Assembly: GCA_933822405.4 (NCBI GenBank)
Contig: CAKOGP040001872.1
Location: 1-15,296 of the forward strand
DNA length: 15,296 bases
Source of the DNA: Cylindrotheca closterium
Lineage: Eukaryota; Bacillariophyta; Bacillariophyceae; Bacillariales; Bacillariaceae
Reading direction: 5' to 3'
Of this stretch, positions 1-7,454 are shown piece by piece. Each line of letters opens with the position of its first letter. The first letter of the stretch is position 1. Both the position numbers and the translations under genes were made by a program. The notes below the pieces were generated by a model. The model did not search any database. It worked only from the letters and a program-made list of their open reading frames with translations, and was not told the origin of the DNA.

Positions 1-1120
1 GAGAGGTCTCGAACGTCATTTCATAACGGACATGTAAGTTCTCTTTCTTGATACCAGAGATGAATTTCTCAGACATGTGGAAAAGTTGCTTGAGAGTCTT
101 ACAGAAATGCTTTCTTTCGGCCTCTAAAGCTTTGTTTTCTATACGTGCAGTTTCAAATTCAAAACGTACTTCCGACGAGTGTCCGGGAGATTGGGGAAAA
201 TGCGTTAAAACACGTCAAGAACACTTTTCAACTAAAAAAACCATACAAGAGGTTAATGCAGACCCTATCCCAAAACTGTATTAACTATGAATGTTTGGTA
301 CCGCATCTAAACAATGTGTTCCTTGATATCCTGGGCGGTTCCATCTGCAAACTTCATCATTGTGAAGTAGGCAACTAAGAAGACAACAGTAGTTGCTTTT
401 TCCTTGACAGTCGAGGTAGTAAAGGTATCAACGACTGGAGTGGAAGGCAGGTCAACTTCGGCGGTCATCAAGATGTCGCCTCCAGCATTCCTTCGATGCT
501 TTGCGATGCTGACCTTGTTTCATAGAACATGTTTACGTGATCCTCAAGTAATCGCGGCATCTTTATGGTCACAATGATCTTATCACCATCAAGCTCAACC
601 CAGTACCTCTCTTTGTTGTTGTAGTAGCCAGAAGGCAGAAGCATTTCAGCCGCGAGCATGTGGTCACCATTATTGTTAACAAAGGGGACAAAATTTGTGG
701 TGGGTTTGAAGGTATTGTCGGCCTCGATGTCGTCACTTGTGGGCGAACCACCTAGAATCTTTGCTCTTTTGGGTGCAGGAGTCAAGGGCTAATCATCTTC
801 AACATCGTCCTCAGTTAGGTATGCTTTGAGAATCATCCGAATAGTAGTAATGTTAGGGCCGGGTGACATTGCTTCCATCAAGAATGATCAACAGTACCAT
901 CCAGCTCCTCTTTTTTCCATCTCTTAATTCATTTCGGAGTTTGTACCAGAAGGTTCTGAAAGTTCCTTGTGGAAAATTGCCTGTATCACCAACGGCTTTT
1001 TTCTGGACCAATTTTGCCTGATTTCCACAGCGTCAAGATCTTTGGCACAAAACGGCTTTCCCAGACGCTGCGCTTCTGGTCGTTTCTTAGTGCTGGCAGC
1101 TTACCTTCAGGTTTCGGCAT
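1..1120 (-). pseudogene. Decayed gene of unknown family, broken across several frames; runs off the left edge
   Basis: The minus strand reads as protein in successive pieces. Piece 1 starts at an ATG (1120-1118, MPKPEGKLPALRNDQ...) and stops at 986. Piece 2 (993-853, VGDTGNFPQGTFRTFWYKL...) takes over in another frame after a run of six T/A at 997-1002. Piece 3 (ATG at 869) has an in-frame TAG at 791-789, then continues PLTPAPKRAK... through VPFVNNNGDHMLAAEMLLPSG and YWVELDGDKIIVTIKMP. Near 515 the sense frame shifts again to KVSIAKHRRNAGGDILMTAEVD..., stopping at 309-307. A charged helical piece (169-1, VRFEFETARIENKALEAERK...) follows and leaves the window; it could be a later exon or another gene. 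Pieces 1-4 would give roughly 270 residues. I recognise no domain. The central stretch looks beta-rich and the last piece could form a coiled coil. The A-run shift could be an assembly error, but a stop plus several shifts favours a true pseudogene. Confidence 0.6.
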
Positions 1121-1370
1121 GCTTCTTTCAGAAGAATGTTGGTTGGCAAAGATCGTATGTGCTATTCTATGAGCCTATGTAAAGCATTGCCATTCGTCTG
1201 TTGTAAAAAAAATAGTGTCTTGTCGACTTCGTTGTGTCCCACCAAAAACGACCAACATGTTCTATTTAGATTTTCAAAAATCTCGCTCCCTCCGACAATT
1301 CCCTAAGAATCTCATTCTCCCTCCCATTTTCCTTCCTCGATTTATTCAGGAGATTCTCATGTCTGGGACC

Positions 1371-1397
1371 ACGTGAATTTCTGATGTGAATTCACGT
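1371..1397. repeat. Short perfect inverted repeat (hairpin)
   Basis: ACGTGAATT (1371-1379) and AATTCACGT (1389-1397) are perfect 9-bp arms around a 9-nt loop. The function is unknown and no gene clearly starts beside it. Confidence 0.6.
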
Positions 1398-1904
1398 CAG
1401 TGCATACGTGACCTTCTTCCTGGGTGCAGTCATCGCAAATTTCTATGACTGCATGGAAATATGCAAACGATTATGTCATCATCAATGGGATTGCACCATA
1501 AGTATCTAAAAGCCAGCCGCAAATGGTTGCAACTGTTCTCAAAACATTTTAAAACGTTTTCAAAAAAATGACAAACTTCAAGAGCTGTTTTCTTGCATCA
1601 CAGTTGTTGTTACTACATTTGGACACTTTTAGTAGTTGAGTAGTTGAAAATCTGTTGCCGCAGTGTTGAGTTACGGGCTTTTGAAGTTTGTGTTTTTTTC
1701 CCGATTTTCGAGTTTTGACAAAGTCTACGTGCCGTATTCTCCATACTGTGTCGATCAAAGCTTGGGAACGCAAAGCAGCAGCAGTCTTGGGTGAAATGAA
1801 AAGGTGGAGACGCTGAAGAGACGCGCAACAACACTCTTGCTGTCAAGAAAACGGAGGTCCAAGTATGGGACTTTGTCGTCGACTGGTTTTTTGACGTTTT
1901 TACG

Positions 1905-1918
1905 ACGTTTTAAAACGT
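1905..1918. repeat. 14-bp palindrome in an ACGTTTT-rich patch
   Basis: ACGTTTTAAAACGT is a perfect palindrome inside a patch rich in GACG and CGTTT (about 1885-1955). A close relative (ACATTTTAAAACGT) lies at about 1545-1558, roughly 360 bp away. Because the motif is palindromic, the pair can be read as direct or inverted. They could be the ends of a small miniature element, but no target duplication was found. Confidence 0.4.
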
Positions 1919-3388
1919 TTCGTTGACGCTTCAACGACGAATTTTTGACGGTTTGCAAAACACTTTGGTGGTACAATAGAGACTTTTCTAGCATTTTTGT
2001 TGGCACATATCGGATAAATGGGGTTTGCAAATCAGCTCACGACTACCAGCTTCTACGTACGTGTACATGTCGTCAGCTGGAACCAAATCCGGGCTATTTT
2101 TTTCAAAAAGCAAATCAAAATATATGAGGGGAGAGTTTCAGGGGATATGAGAGACTCGCGAAACACCCGTGCTTAAAATAATAATCAGGAAGATCCAGTT
2201 CTACCGGTAGATTGGATGGTCCTGGATCATCAAATATAAAGAATAAGCAAACTGAAAACATTCTATACCAGCCACTTACAATCTGATACCCAAACCTGCT
2301 TTTCCAGAATGGACGCAACCAAACCAAACTACTGCAGCTCCAGTTGAACAAGTTCTGGCCTTCCTAGAGAATGTGACAGTATATTGGCAAACCGGAATGA
2401 CTAGCGCTACATGTTGATGGAAACGTATAATAGTAGATCTAGCTTGATTCTCTATTGACTATAATTTTGTCTTCAACAGTAGTATAGTGTCGTCTTGTCA
2501 TTGTTCAAGTCAAGTCACTGTCTCCGCACTGGCAGAATCAATCAAGCCCTCATTTTTTTATTTCATTCTCTCGTCAGAATTTTTTTCCACAAAGAACTCT
2601 GCAAGCGTCTTTCTATACGATAGTAGACAGCTTCGTTCAAAACACTGGCCTGGAGAAAAAAAATTGGCCACAACGGAGCCCAGTCGGGATTCTGCGTTTG
2701 TTGTCGTTTTTGAATCTTTCTCAACCAATGTTGATTATTGTGTCTTCGATCTTTGCATACACATGTAGTATATTTGCGATGAAATTGAGCCTTGCGTTCG
2801 CCCTTTACGTTTCTACCCAAACAACAAGCCGATTGATGCTTCAGGTCCAGATAATCAGCAAATTGCACAGGCTCGTTGTCGCAAGCCTCAGAGAAGTGTA
2901 TACTTCACTAGAATCGCAGCGATAATCTCAACTGGTAGATTTGACTGCTCTCTCATGCCTTGATTGACCTTTCCATGATGATGTCGATTCAATCACAATA
3001 TGATGCGATCAAGTTGTTAAAACCACTTTCCAACAAGCGCGAAGTTGGGGGATGGTTGCACTTCTATCGATCCGTAGGACCTTTCGTTCGATTGCATGTA
3101 TCTCCAACAACAACAAAAACCTGACTCCAAATCCATAATGCTGGCGTATTATCGCAGCTTGCGTGAAGCTGATGATTCATTCTCCGCTTGTAGTGCTGTT
3201 TGTTGTGCTGAAGTCTGCCGTTCTCGCTTCAGGCACCTGTCATGTCGTCATTTTTATCTCACTAGGTCGCAACTGTTGTGGTGCTGCTTGTTTGTTTTGC
3301 GGTTCCTTGGCTTTTGTCTGCAAGCTTGAAGTTGATGTGATGTCGATGCAAAACAATGACACATATTACAAAATGCTTCGGACCAGTG

Positions 3389-3583
3389 CAGCTCACGACA
3401 AAAGAGCTAGCGACATATCCGGGTTAGAAGTGCTTTATTTTTGATTTTCAAAAACTAATGGTCTTCCCTCCATCATATTCATATCTCACGATATTTCATG
3501 AGGAAAGCTGACGACACGTAGAGGTGGTACGAAAAATACGGCGGTTTTCAAAAATACCCAACCCCATTTAAAAAATATGAGCC
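3389..3583 (+). repeat. Dispersed direct repeat, copy R1
   Basis: This block is clearly homologous to 5553-5748 in the same orientation. Both start CAGCTCACGACAAA, share CGACATATCCGGGTT, then TTTTTGATTTTCAAAAACTA, then GACACGTAG, then TTTTCAAAAATACCC, and end in ATGAGCC, after which they diverge abruptly. I estimate about 80% identity by eye. Weaker similarity continues to the left, to about 3100. The two copies bracket the protease-like pseudogene. Nothing in it looks coding. It is probably a dispersed non-coding element or the end of a larger transposon. Confidence 0.75.
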
Positions 3584-4011
3584 CAAAAATGCACCACGTG
3601 TCTCATTTGCACCACGGCGGCCACTACGGTTTCGCGCTAGAGGGAAATCTGACATTGACACAAAGTGACATGCCGGCGCGATATGGCTTGCCTTTCGTTC
3701 GTATGAGTCGAACCTGTTTGGTTGGATGTCCGTCTGGCTTGCGTACGCTTGATTTGACAGAAAAATGTATGGAGAAATGGTGAAAAGTAATGTACCTGGT
3801 ACACCTTCATTTAAATTAAAAAACTATGCGGACGTCAGCCGACTTCTGCAAAATATCTTGCAAAACTAATACCGCGATAATAATATCTTGTCAAACGCTA
3901 CAATACACTATTCCTTGTTTGGGTTAGTAGGAATTTATCAAAATGTTTTCTCAGAAACTAATTAGATACAGTAAGAAAAAACAATGGCACCATATCTGCA
4001 CCATATCCTCA
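3584..4011. other. Region without a supported gene
   Basis: A 68-residue plus-strand frame at 3577-3783 has no recognisable motif and begins at the edge of the R1 repeat. The remainder is AT-rich with no further structure that I can support. Confidence 0.45.
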
Positions 4012-4281
4012 TTAGTATGCCAACAAGGTAAAGTAGGCTCCAACATCTCTGAAAATGCCCAAAACTACATCCTTTGCAGTAGGGATCTGATTGAAATTTC
4101 CTCTTTTGATGGCTGGGCCACTTTGCACCAAGTTTGGACTGTCTTCCTTAGATGGGGAGAAGAATTGCCGTACTTTCTTCATTGGCTTAGATGAGGAGAA
4201 GAACTGCCGTGCTTTGCTGCTGCTGTCGCCATTGCCTTTGTTGAAACCAGCATTGCTGGTATGGAGATCCACTGGCTCCAA
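4012..4281 (-). pseudogene. Coding-like minus-strand fragment, unknown product
   Basis: An open frame of about 89 codons without an ATG start ends at TAA 4014-4012. It reads as a hydrophilic Ser/Lys-rich stretch with a repeated RQFFS-SK motif, followed by a more ordered tail (KDVVLGIFRDVGAYFTLLAY). The frame is closed upstream by a TAG where the plus-strand protease-like sequence begins, so it looks like a fragment cut off by, or diverging from, that gene. No family is recognised. It could also be a chance antisense frame; amino-acid composition is the only support. Confidence 0.3.
4148..4225. repeat. Imperfect tandem duplication, 39-bp period, two copies
   Basis: TTAGATGGGGAGAAGAATTG at 4148 recurs as TTAGATGAGGAGAAGAACTG at 4187. 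The period is 39 bp, which keeps any reading frame. On the minus strand the two copies give the two RQFFS-SK motifs of the fragment at 4012-4281. Confidence 0.6.
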
Positions 4282-4948
4282 TCGTTCTCCGACCTATTCA
4301 TCACATGTGACGGGATCATCATCGAAGAAACGTTGATGAAGGCGCTTGCAACATCTACAGTGATGATTAACGATGCAATTGTCAATGCTTACCTTGCTCT
4401 CCTTGTTCAAAAGTGCCATTACTCTGGGAAAAGAAGGAATGTTAAGGCAAAAAACTCGGGAATGTGGCGGACACAAGACGGAAGAAAGAAAGTGGAATCT
4501 TACCTGGCGCGTACAAGCCACCCTGTCAATCTCTTTCCTGTATTCTTTGGAAGCCGGAATGCTGGACATTGGGCAGCTCTCATTGCTTGCAATGAATGTT
4601 TTCCTGCAGAAGAAAAACGAAAGTATATCTTTATTGACAGCTTGGAGTATTCAAGGCAACATAATTTCCTTGCAGTGAAACAAATGTTGGGTGCTGAGGA
4701 AGATGATCCCGATTTCGTGATAATAAACTCACCTAACCAGGCCCTGGAATCAAACGATGGCGCTGTGTACACCCTTGCAGCATGCGCTCACTACGTGTTG
4801 CAAGATGGCAACCGGTTGCCTTCCTCATTCCGATTCCAAACTGATTGGCAGAGCTTGGAGGCGCCATGTATTCGAATCCCTTGTGAATGAGAAGATCAAT
4901 ATGGAGGATCCAGTTCTTTCTTGGATGGAACTGCAATATGAAGCATAA
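4261..4948 (+). pseudogene. Ulp1/SUMO-protease-like (peptidase C48 type), catalytic Cys lost and C-terminus frameshifted
   Basis: The ATG at 4261 opens a 209-codon frame ending at TGA 4888-4890. The fold signature of Ulp1-type cysteine proteases is visible: LMKALATSTVMINDAIVNAYLALL (residues 25-48, matching the 'W-L-N-D-E-V-I-N' helix), FPVFF...GHWAALIAC with the catalytic His at 103, and KYIFIDSLEY with the catalytic Asp at 126. Last comes SNDGAVYTLAACAHYVL, where the family has D-C-G-V-F/Y. Here the nucleophile position, residue 167 (codon GGC, 4759-4761), is Gly and the next Gly is Ala. Near 4855 the sense frame shifts: after TDWQS, reading frame 2 continues AWRRHVFESLVNEKINMEDP and on to TAA 4946-4948. 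Family members remove SUMO-like modifiers, and similar genes are often carried by DNA transposons. This copy should be proteolytically dead. The N-terminus may be incomplete, because an in-frame TGA lies at 4195. Confidence 0.7.
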
Positions 4949-5552
4949 CATTAAGCAAGTTAGAAGCATTAGACATAGCCTTTGGCGCCAGCATGACGTT
5001 GAGTGTACTCACAACTCCTTGATGAATTGGTGAAGCTTTTTGCCAGATGCAGGGGGCGCTGTATAAGCTACATGGTAAAGCATAATCAAATGCATTCCTT
5101 TCGGTAGTAGTAAGCAGTGCAGTAGCAAGATACAATCCCACTCCGCTGCTGCTGCTTTCAAAGAATGTCGACCGAAGCGAATTTTGGATCAAATGTTGGA
5201 ATCAACACGTTCTCTTTTCAAAGCTTCACACTTTCTATAAGAACAAGTGATTTAGACACAGGTTCCGTCCATGATCACTCCGTACCGGTCCAGGTCGATA
5301 TTTATTAGAAGGAGAGATTCTTGCCAAATCCGTAAAATGCTGCCGCTGATTTGTTGACTGGTGATTGATAATCCATGAGCTGTTTTCTTGAAGCTGGCTG
5401 TGCTGCACCAGTCTCATCCTTGACTCCGATGCGTTTCTTCCATGATTAGTCGCACTTGTTGAGGGGCTGGTGTTTTCGGCACGTCCTTTGTTGCCAATCT
5501 TTTGATTGTGGTGATGTTGATTGGAGCAATGACGTTTGCAAAATTGAAAATG
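4949..5552. other. Region without a supported gene; weak minus-strand frames
   Basis: Two minus-strand frames (5192-4896 and 5570-5235, about 98 and 111 codons, neither with a convincing ATG) have partly protein-like composition but no motif. The second lies over the upstream part of repeat R2; the matching stretch upstream of R1 (about 3100-3388) carries stops in the comparable frame. They may be remains of a repeat-borne gene. I do not call them genes. Confidence 0.35.
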
Positions 5553-5748
5553 CAGCTCACGACAAATCACATCGCGACATATCCGGGTTCAAAGTGCTTA
5601 ATTTTTGATTTTCAAAAACTATTGGTCTGCCCTCCCATCCTGCTCACATCGGATGGAAATTCTGCGATGATATTGGCGACACGTAGCGGCAGTAGGAAAA
5701 ATACGGGGATTTTCAAAAATACCCGACCCCATTTATGAAACATGAGCC
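5553..5748 (+). repeat. Dispersed direct repeat, copy R2
   Basis: This is the second copy of the block at 3389-3583, in the same orientation with starts 2164 bp apart. The shared blocks are CAGCTCACGACAAA, CGACATATCCGGGTT, TGATTTTCAAAAACTA, CGACACGTAG, ATTTTCAAAAATACCC and the ending ATGAGCC. Similarity stops sharply on the right at 5748 and fades slowly on the left to about 5310. Confidence 0.75.
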
Positions 5749-5855
5749 TTTTTGTTAAGTACCCTTGAAAGGCGTAGGAGACACTGAAATGCAGAATTTG
5801 ACAGTACAATACCTACAGACATCACACGTAGAATGTGAAAGCAACAAAAACACAT

Positions 5856-5888
5856 GACGGCGTTTTGACGACGTTTTGACGACGTTTT
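5856..5888. repeat. 11-bp tandem repeat, three copies, upstream of the transposase
   Basis: The units are GACGGCGTTTT (5856-5866), GACGACGTTTT (5867-5877) and GACGACGTTTT (5878-5888). The array ends 87 bp before the transposase ATG. The unit length equals that of the GACGAGTTTCC array on the other side of the gene. Confidence 0.75.
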
Positions 5889-5975
5889 GTTGTTTGAAGT
5901 TGTTTTTTTTGCACACACAAGTTGTTTTCGTCGCTGAATACCGCTGGATGCACTAGCCTTCAACCATTTTTCAAC

Positions 5976-7001
5976 ATGGTATCTGTCCACGAACTCATCT
6001 CCATCTCAGAAGCCATTCTCTCTGGTCGAGAGAGGAAAAGAGGCCGCAAACGGGCGTGCGCCGAAGAATCTTTTGTTGCACTGTTCAAGGTCACGCCATT
6101 CGTTGCAATGGAAGTGTGGGAACATTTGCAAGAACATACGAATATTCCTTGGCAAATCAAACCAAAGCATTTTCTGTGGACTTTATTTTTCTTGAAGCAT
6201 TGTATGACAGAAAGATCAGCTGCTGTCTTGCTTGGATGCGATCGAAAGACCTATCGATATTACATCTGGTGTGTAATTGATTATGTTGCGTTGTTGAAAG
6301 ATAAGGTGGTAAGTTCTATTTTCAAGTTGAATGCTGCTTTGTGGAAGTCTAGTAAATAATTTTGGCTGACAATTTTGCATGGTTTCAAAACAACCCAGAT
6401 CCTTTGGGAGAACAGGCTTGAAAGCAGTGCCGCTGCTAAAGTTTCTGTTGATGGTACAGATTTTCGTACTGTGGAGTATTATCCATTTGATCCTTGGCGG
6501 TGCTCCCATAAGTTCAAATGTGCTGCGCTGAGATATGAAGTTGCAATCGCAATCAAGACTGGCTTCATTGTTCATGTGAAAGGTCCCTTCAAGGCCGGAA
6601 CTTGGACTGACAAAAAAATCGTCAAATTGGAACTCCATGGGAAGCTTGCGCCTGGCGAATATTACCTCGCAGATGGCGGATACACCAATAAAAATGCCCC
6701 TGTCATCACCAAGAACACAATTCCACAACACGAAAGGGCCAAGATGAACGCGATCATGGCAAGGCATGAGACAATCAATGGGCGATTCAAAGACTGGCAA
6801 ATATTGGAGAATAGGTTCCGCCATGGAGAACACCGCCATCGTGGTGTGTTTACTGCGATTGCTGTAATTACACAGGTTGAAATTGAAACGGGTATGCATG
6901 TGTTTGGCGTTTCAAAACATAATATATGGTACTGTTTTATTAAGATGATACATATAAAGGAATACAATAGCAAAATAAAATATAGTGCTCTGAAATATTG
7001 A
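5976..7001 (+). CDS. PIF/Harbinger-type DDE transposase (DDE_Tnp_4-like), two exons
   Basis: The first ATG of the frame is at 5976 (context AACATGG). Exon 1 is 5976-6308 and exon 2 is 6399-7001, separated by a 90-bp intron; the spliced product is about 311 residues. The N-terminus has a basic nuclear-localisation-like patch (RERKRGRKRA) and a helical DNA-binding-like region (LGCDRKTYRYYIWCVIDYV). The exon junction reads LLKDKV-ILWENRL. Catalytic residues of the DDE fold are visible: Asp129 in VDGTDFR, Asp203 in YYLADGGY and Glu235 in HETINGRFKDW. The enzyme would cut and paste DNA with inverted ends. All three acidic residues are present and no stop or shift occurs once the intron is removed, so the gene may be functional. 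The last 30 or so residues (after VEIETG, about 6889) are poor in family-like sequence, and a GTATGC at about 6890 could be a further splice donor. No terminal inverted repeats or Myb-like partner gene were identified. Confidence 0.8.
6309..6398 (+). other. Spliceosomal intron, 90 bp, phase 0
   Basis: The donor is GTAAGT at 6309-6314 and the acceptor is CAACCCAG ending at 6398. The intron length is a multiple of three and the two exons share a frame, but an in-frame TAA at 6357-6359 makes splicing necessary. Joining the exons restores a continuous transposase across the junction. Confidence 0.8.
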
Positions 7002-7208
7002 GCATTTATCATCGTGATGTAACAAAAAATAAAAATGGTTTTTGTCCAACCGCACACTCAAGAAGTCCAAAAGGAGGAGAGGTCACTCTGTCGCCCGTCA
7101 CAACGAAGACCAATAACGCGTTAAAACGCGTTTTCCCCCATCTCCCCGGTTTTTTTGACATTTGTCCTTACGATTTTCCCGTCTTTTTTTACGTGTGTCC
7201 GGACACTT
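7002..7208. other. Spacer with a 12-bp palindrome and a dispersed motif
   Basis: No gene is seen here. GTGTCCGGACAC at 7195-7206 is a perfect 12-bp palindrome just before the tandem array. A C/T-rich motif at 7125-7149 (AACGCGTTTTCCCC then CATCTCCCCGG) recurs on the opposite strand at 183-206. Confidence 0.5.
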
Positions 7209-7254
7209 GACGAGTTTCTGACGAGTTTCCGACGAGTTTCCGACAAGTTTCTGA
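7209..7254 (+). repeat. 11-bp tandem array, left part (target of the DIRS insertion)
   Basis: Four units are present: GACGAGTTTCT (7209-7219), GACGAGTTTCC (7220-7230), GACGAGTTTCC (7231-7241) and GACAAGTTTCT (7242-7252). The first two bases GA of a fifth unit follow at 7253-7254. That unit is completed on the far side of the retrotransposon at 13458. Confidence 0.85.
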
Positions 7255-7446
7255 TCGTAGTGGGGGAGGTGGACGGAGCGAAGAACAAAGTGACTATTGA
7301 ACGAGCGCGGTGCGCGCAGCAGAGATCCCGCAGCGAGTCCTCAACAACAGCGATCGCATATTCTTGTCTTTTCTCCTTCCTAACGCATCAGGATCAAAGT
7401 TGTAAGACATGTCAACGTCGACTAGGCATAGAATAGAAAAAGTTTC
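7255..7446 (+). repeat. Split direct repeat A1 (left terminus)
   Basis: This 192-bp block starts TCGTAGTGGGGGAGG and ends AAAAAGTTTC, just upstream of the gag ATG. It matches 13091-13282 with two substitutions. It contains the palindrome GCGATCGC and the GC-rich stretch GCGCGGTGCGCGC, and is the likely location of 5' regulatory sequence. Confidence 0.9.
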
Positions 7447-7454
7447 AAGTAATC

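Larger units (their letters stand above)
1121..3388. other. Region without a supported gene
   Basis: The open frames here (for example minus 1755-2030 and 2563-2868, plus 2487-2768 and 2698-2925) are short, mutually overlapping, lack recognisable motifs and read like chance frames in AT-rich DNA. The stretch holds small palindromes (1371-1397, 1905-1918, TCTACCGGTAGA at 2200-2211) and an imperfect inverted repeat around 2033-2079 whose left arm CAGCTCACGAC also begins the two dispersed repeats at 3389 and 5553. From about 3100 to 3388 there is weak similarity to 5310-5552, an upstream continuation of that repeat pair. Confidence 0.5.

Noticed and set aside
2698..2925. Hydrophobic open frame on the plus strand, possible small membrane protein
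   Set aside because: It overlaps other frames of similar length on both strands, has no supporting start context or family motif, and lies in AT-rich repeat-like DNA.
3680..3720. GTTCGACTC on the minus strand resembling a tRNA T-loop
   Set aside because: No acceptor stem, D arm or anticodon arm could be folded around it.
3389..5748. R1 and R2 as LTRs of a retrotransposon
   Set aside because: They are only about 80% alike, fade on one side, lack TG...CA ends, and no RT, integrase or primer-binding site lies between them.
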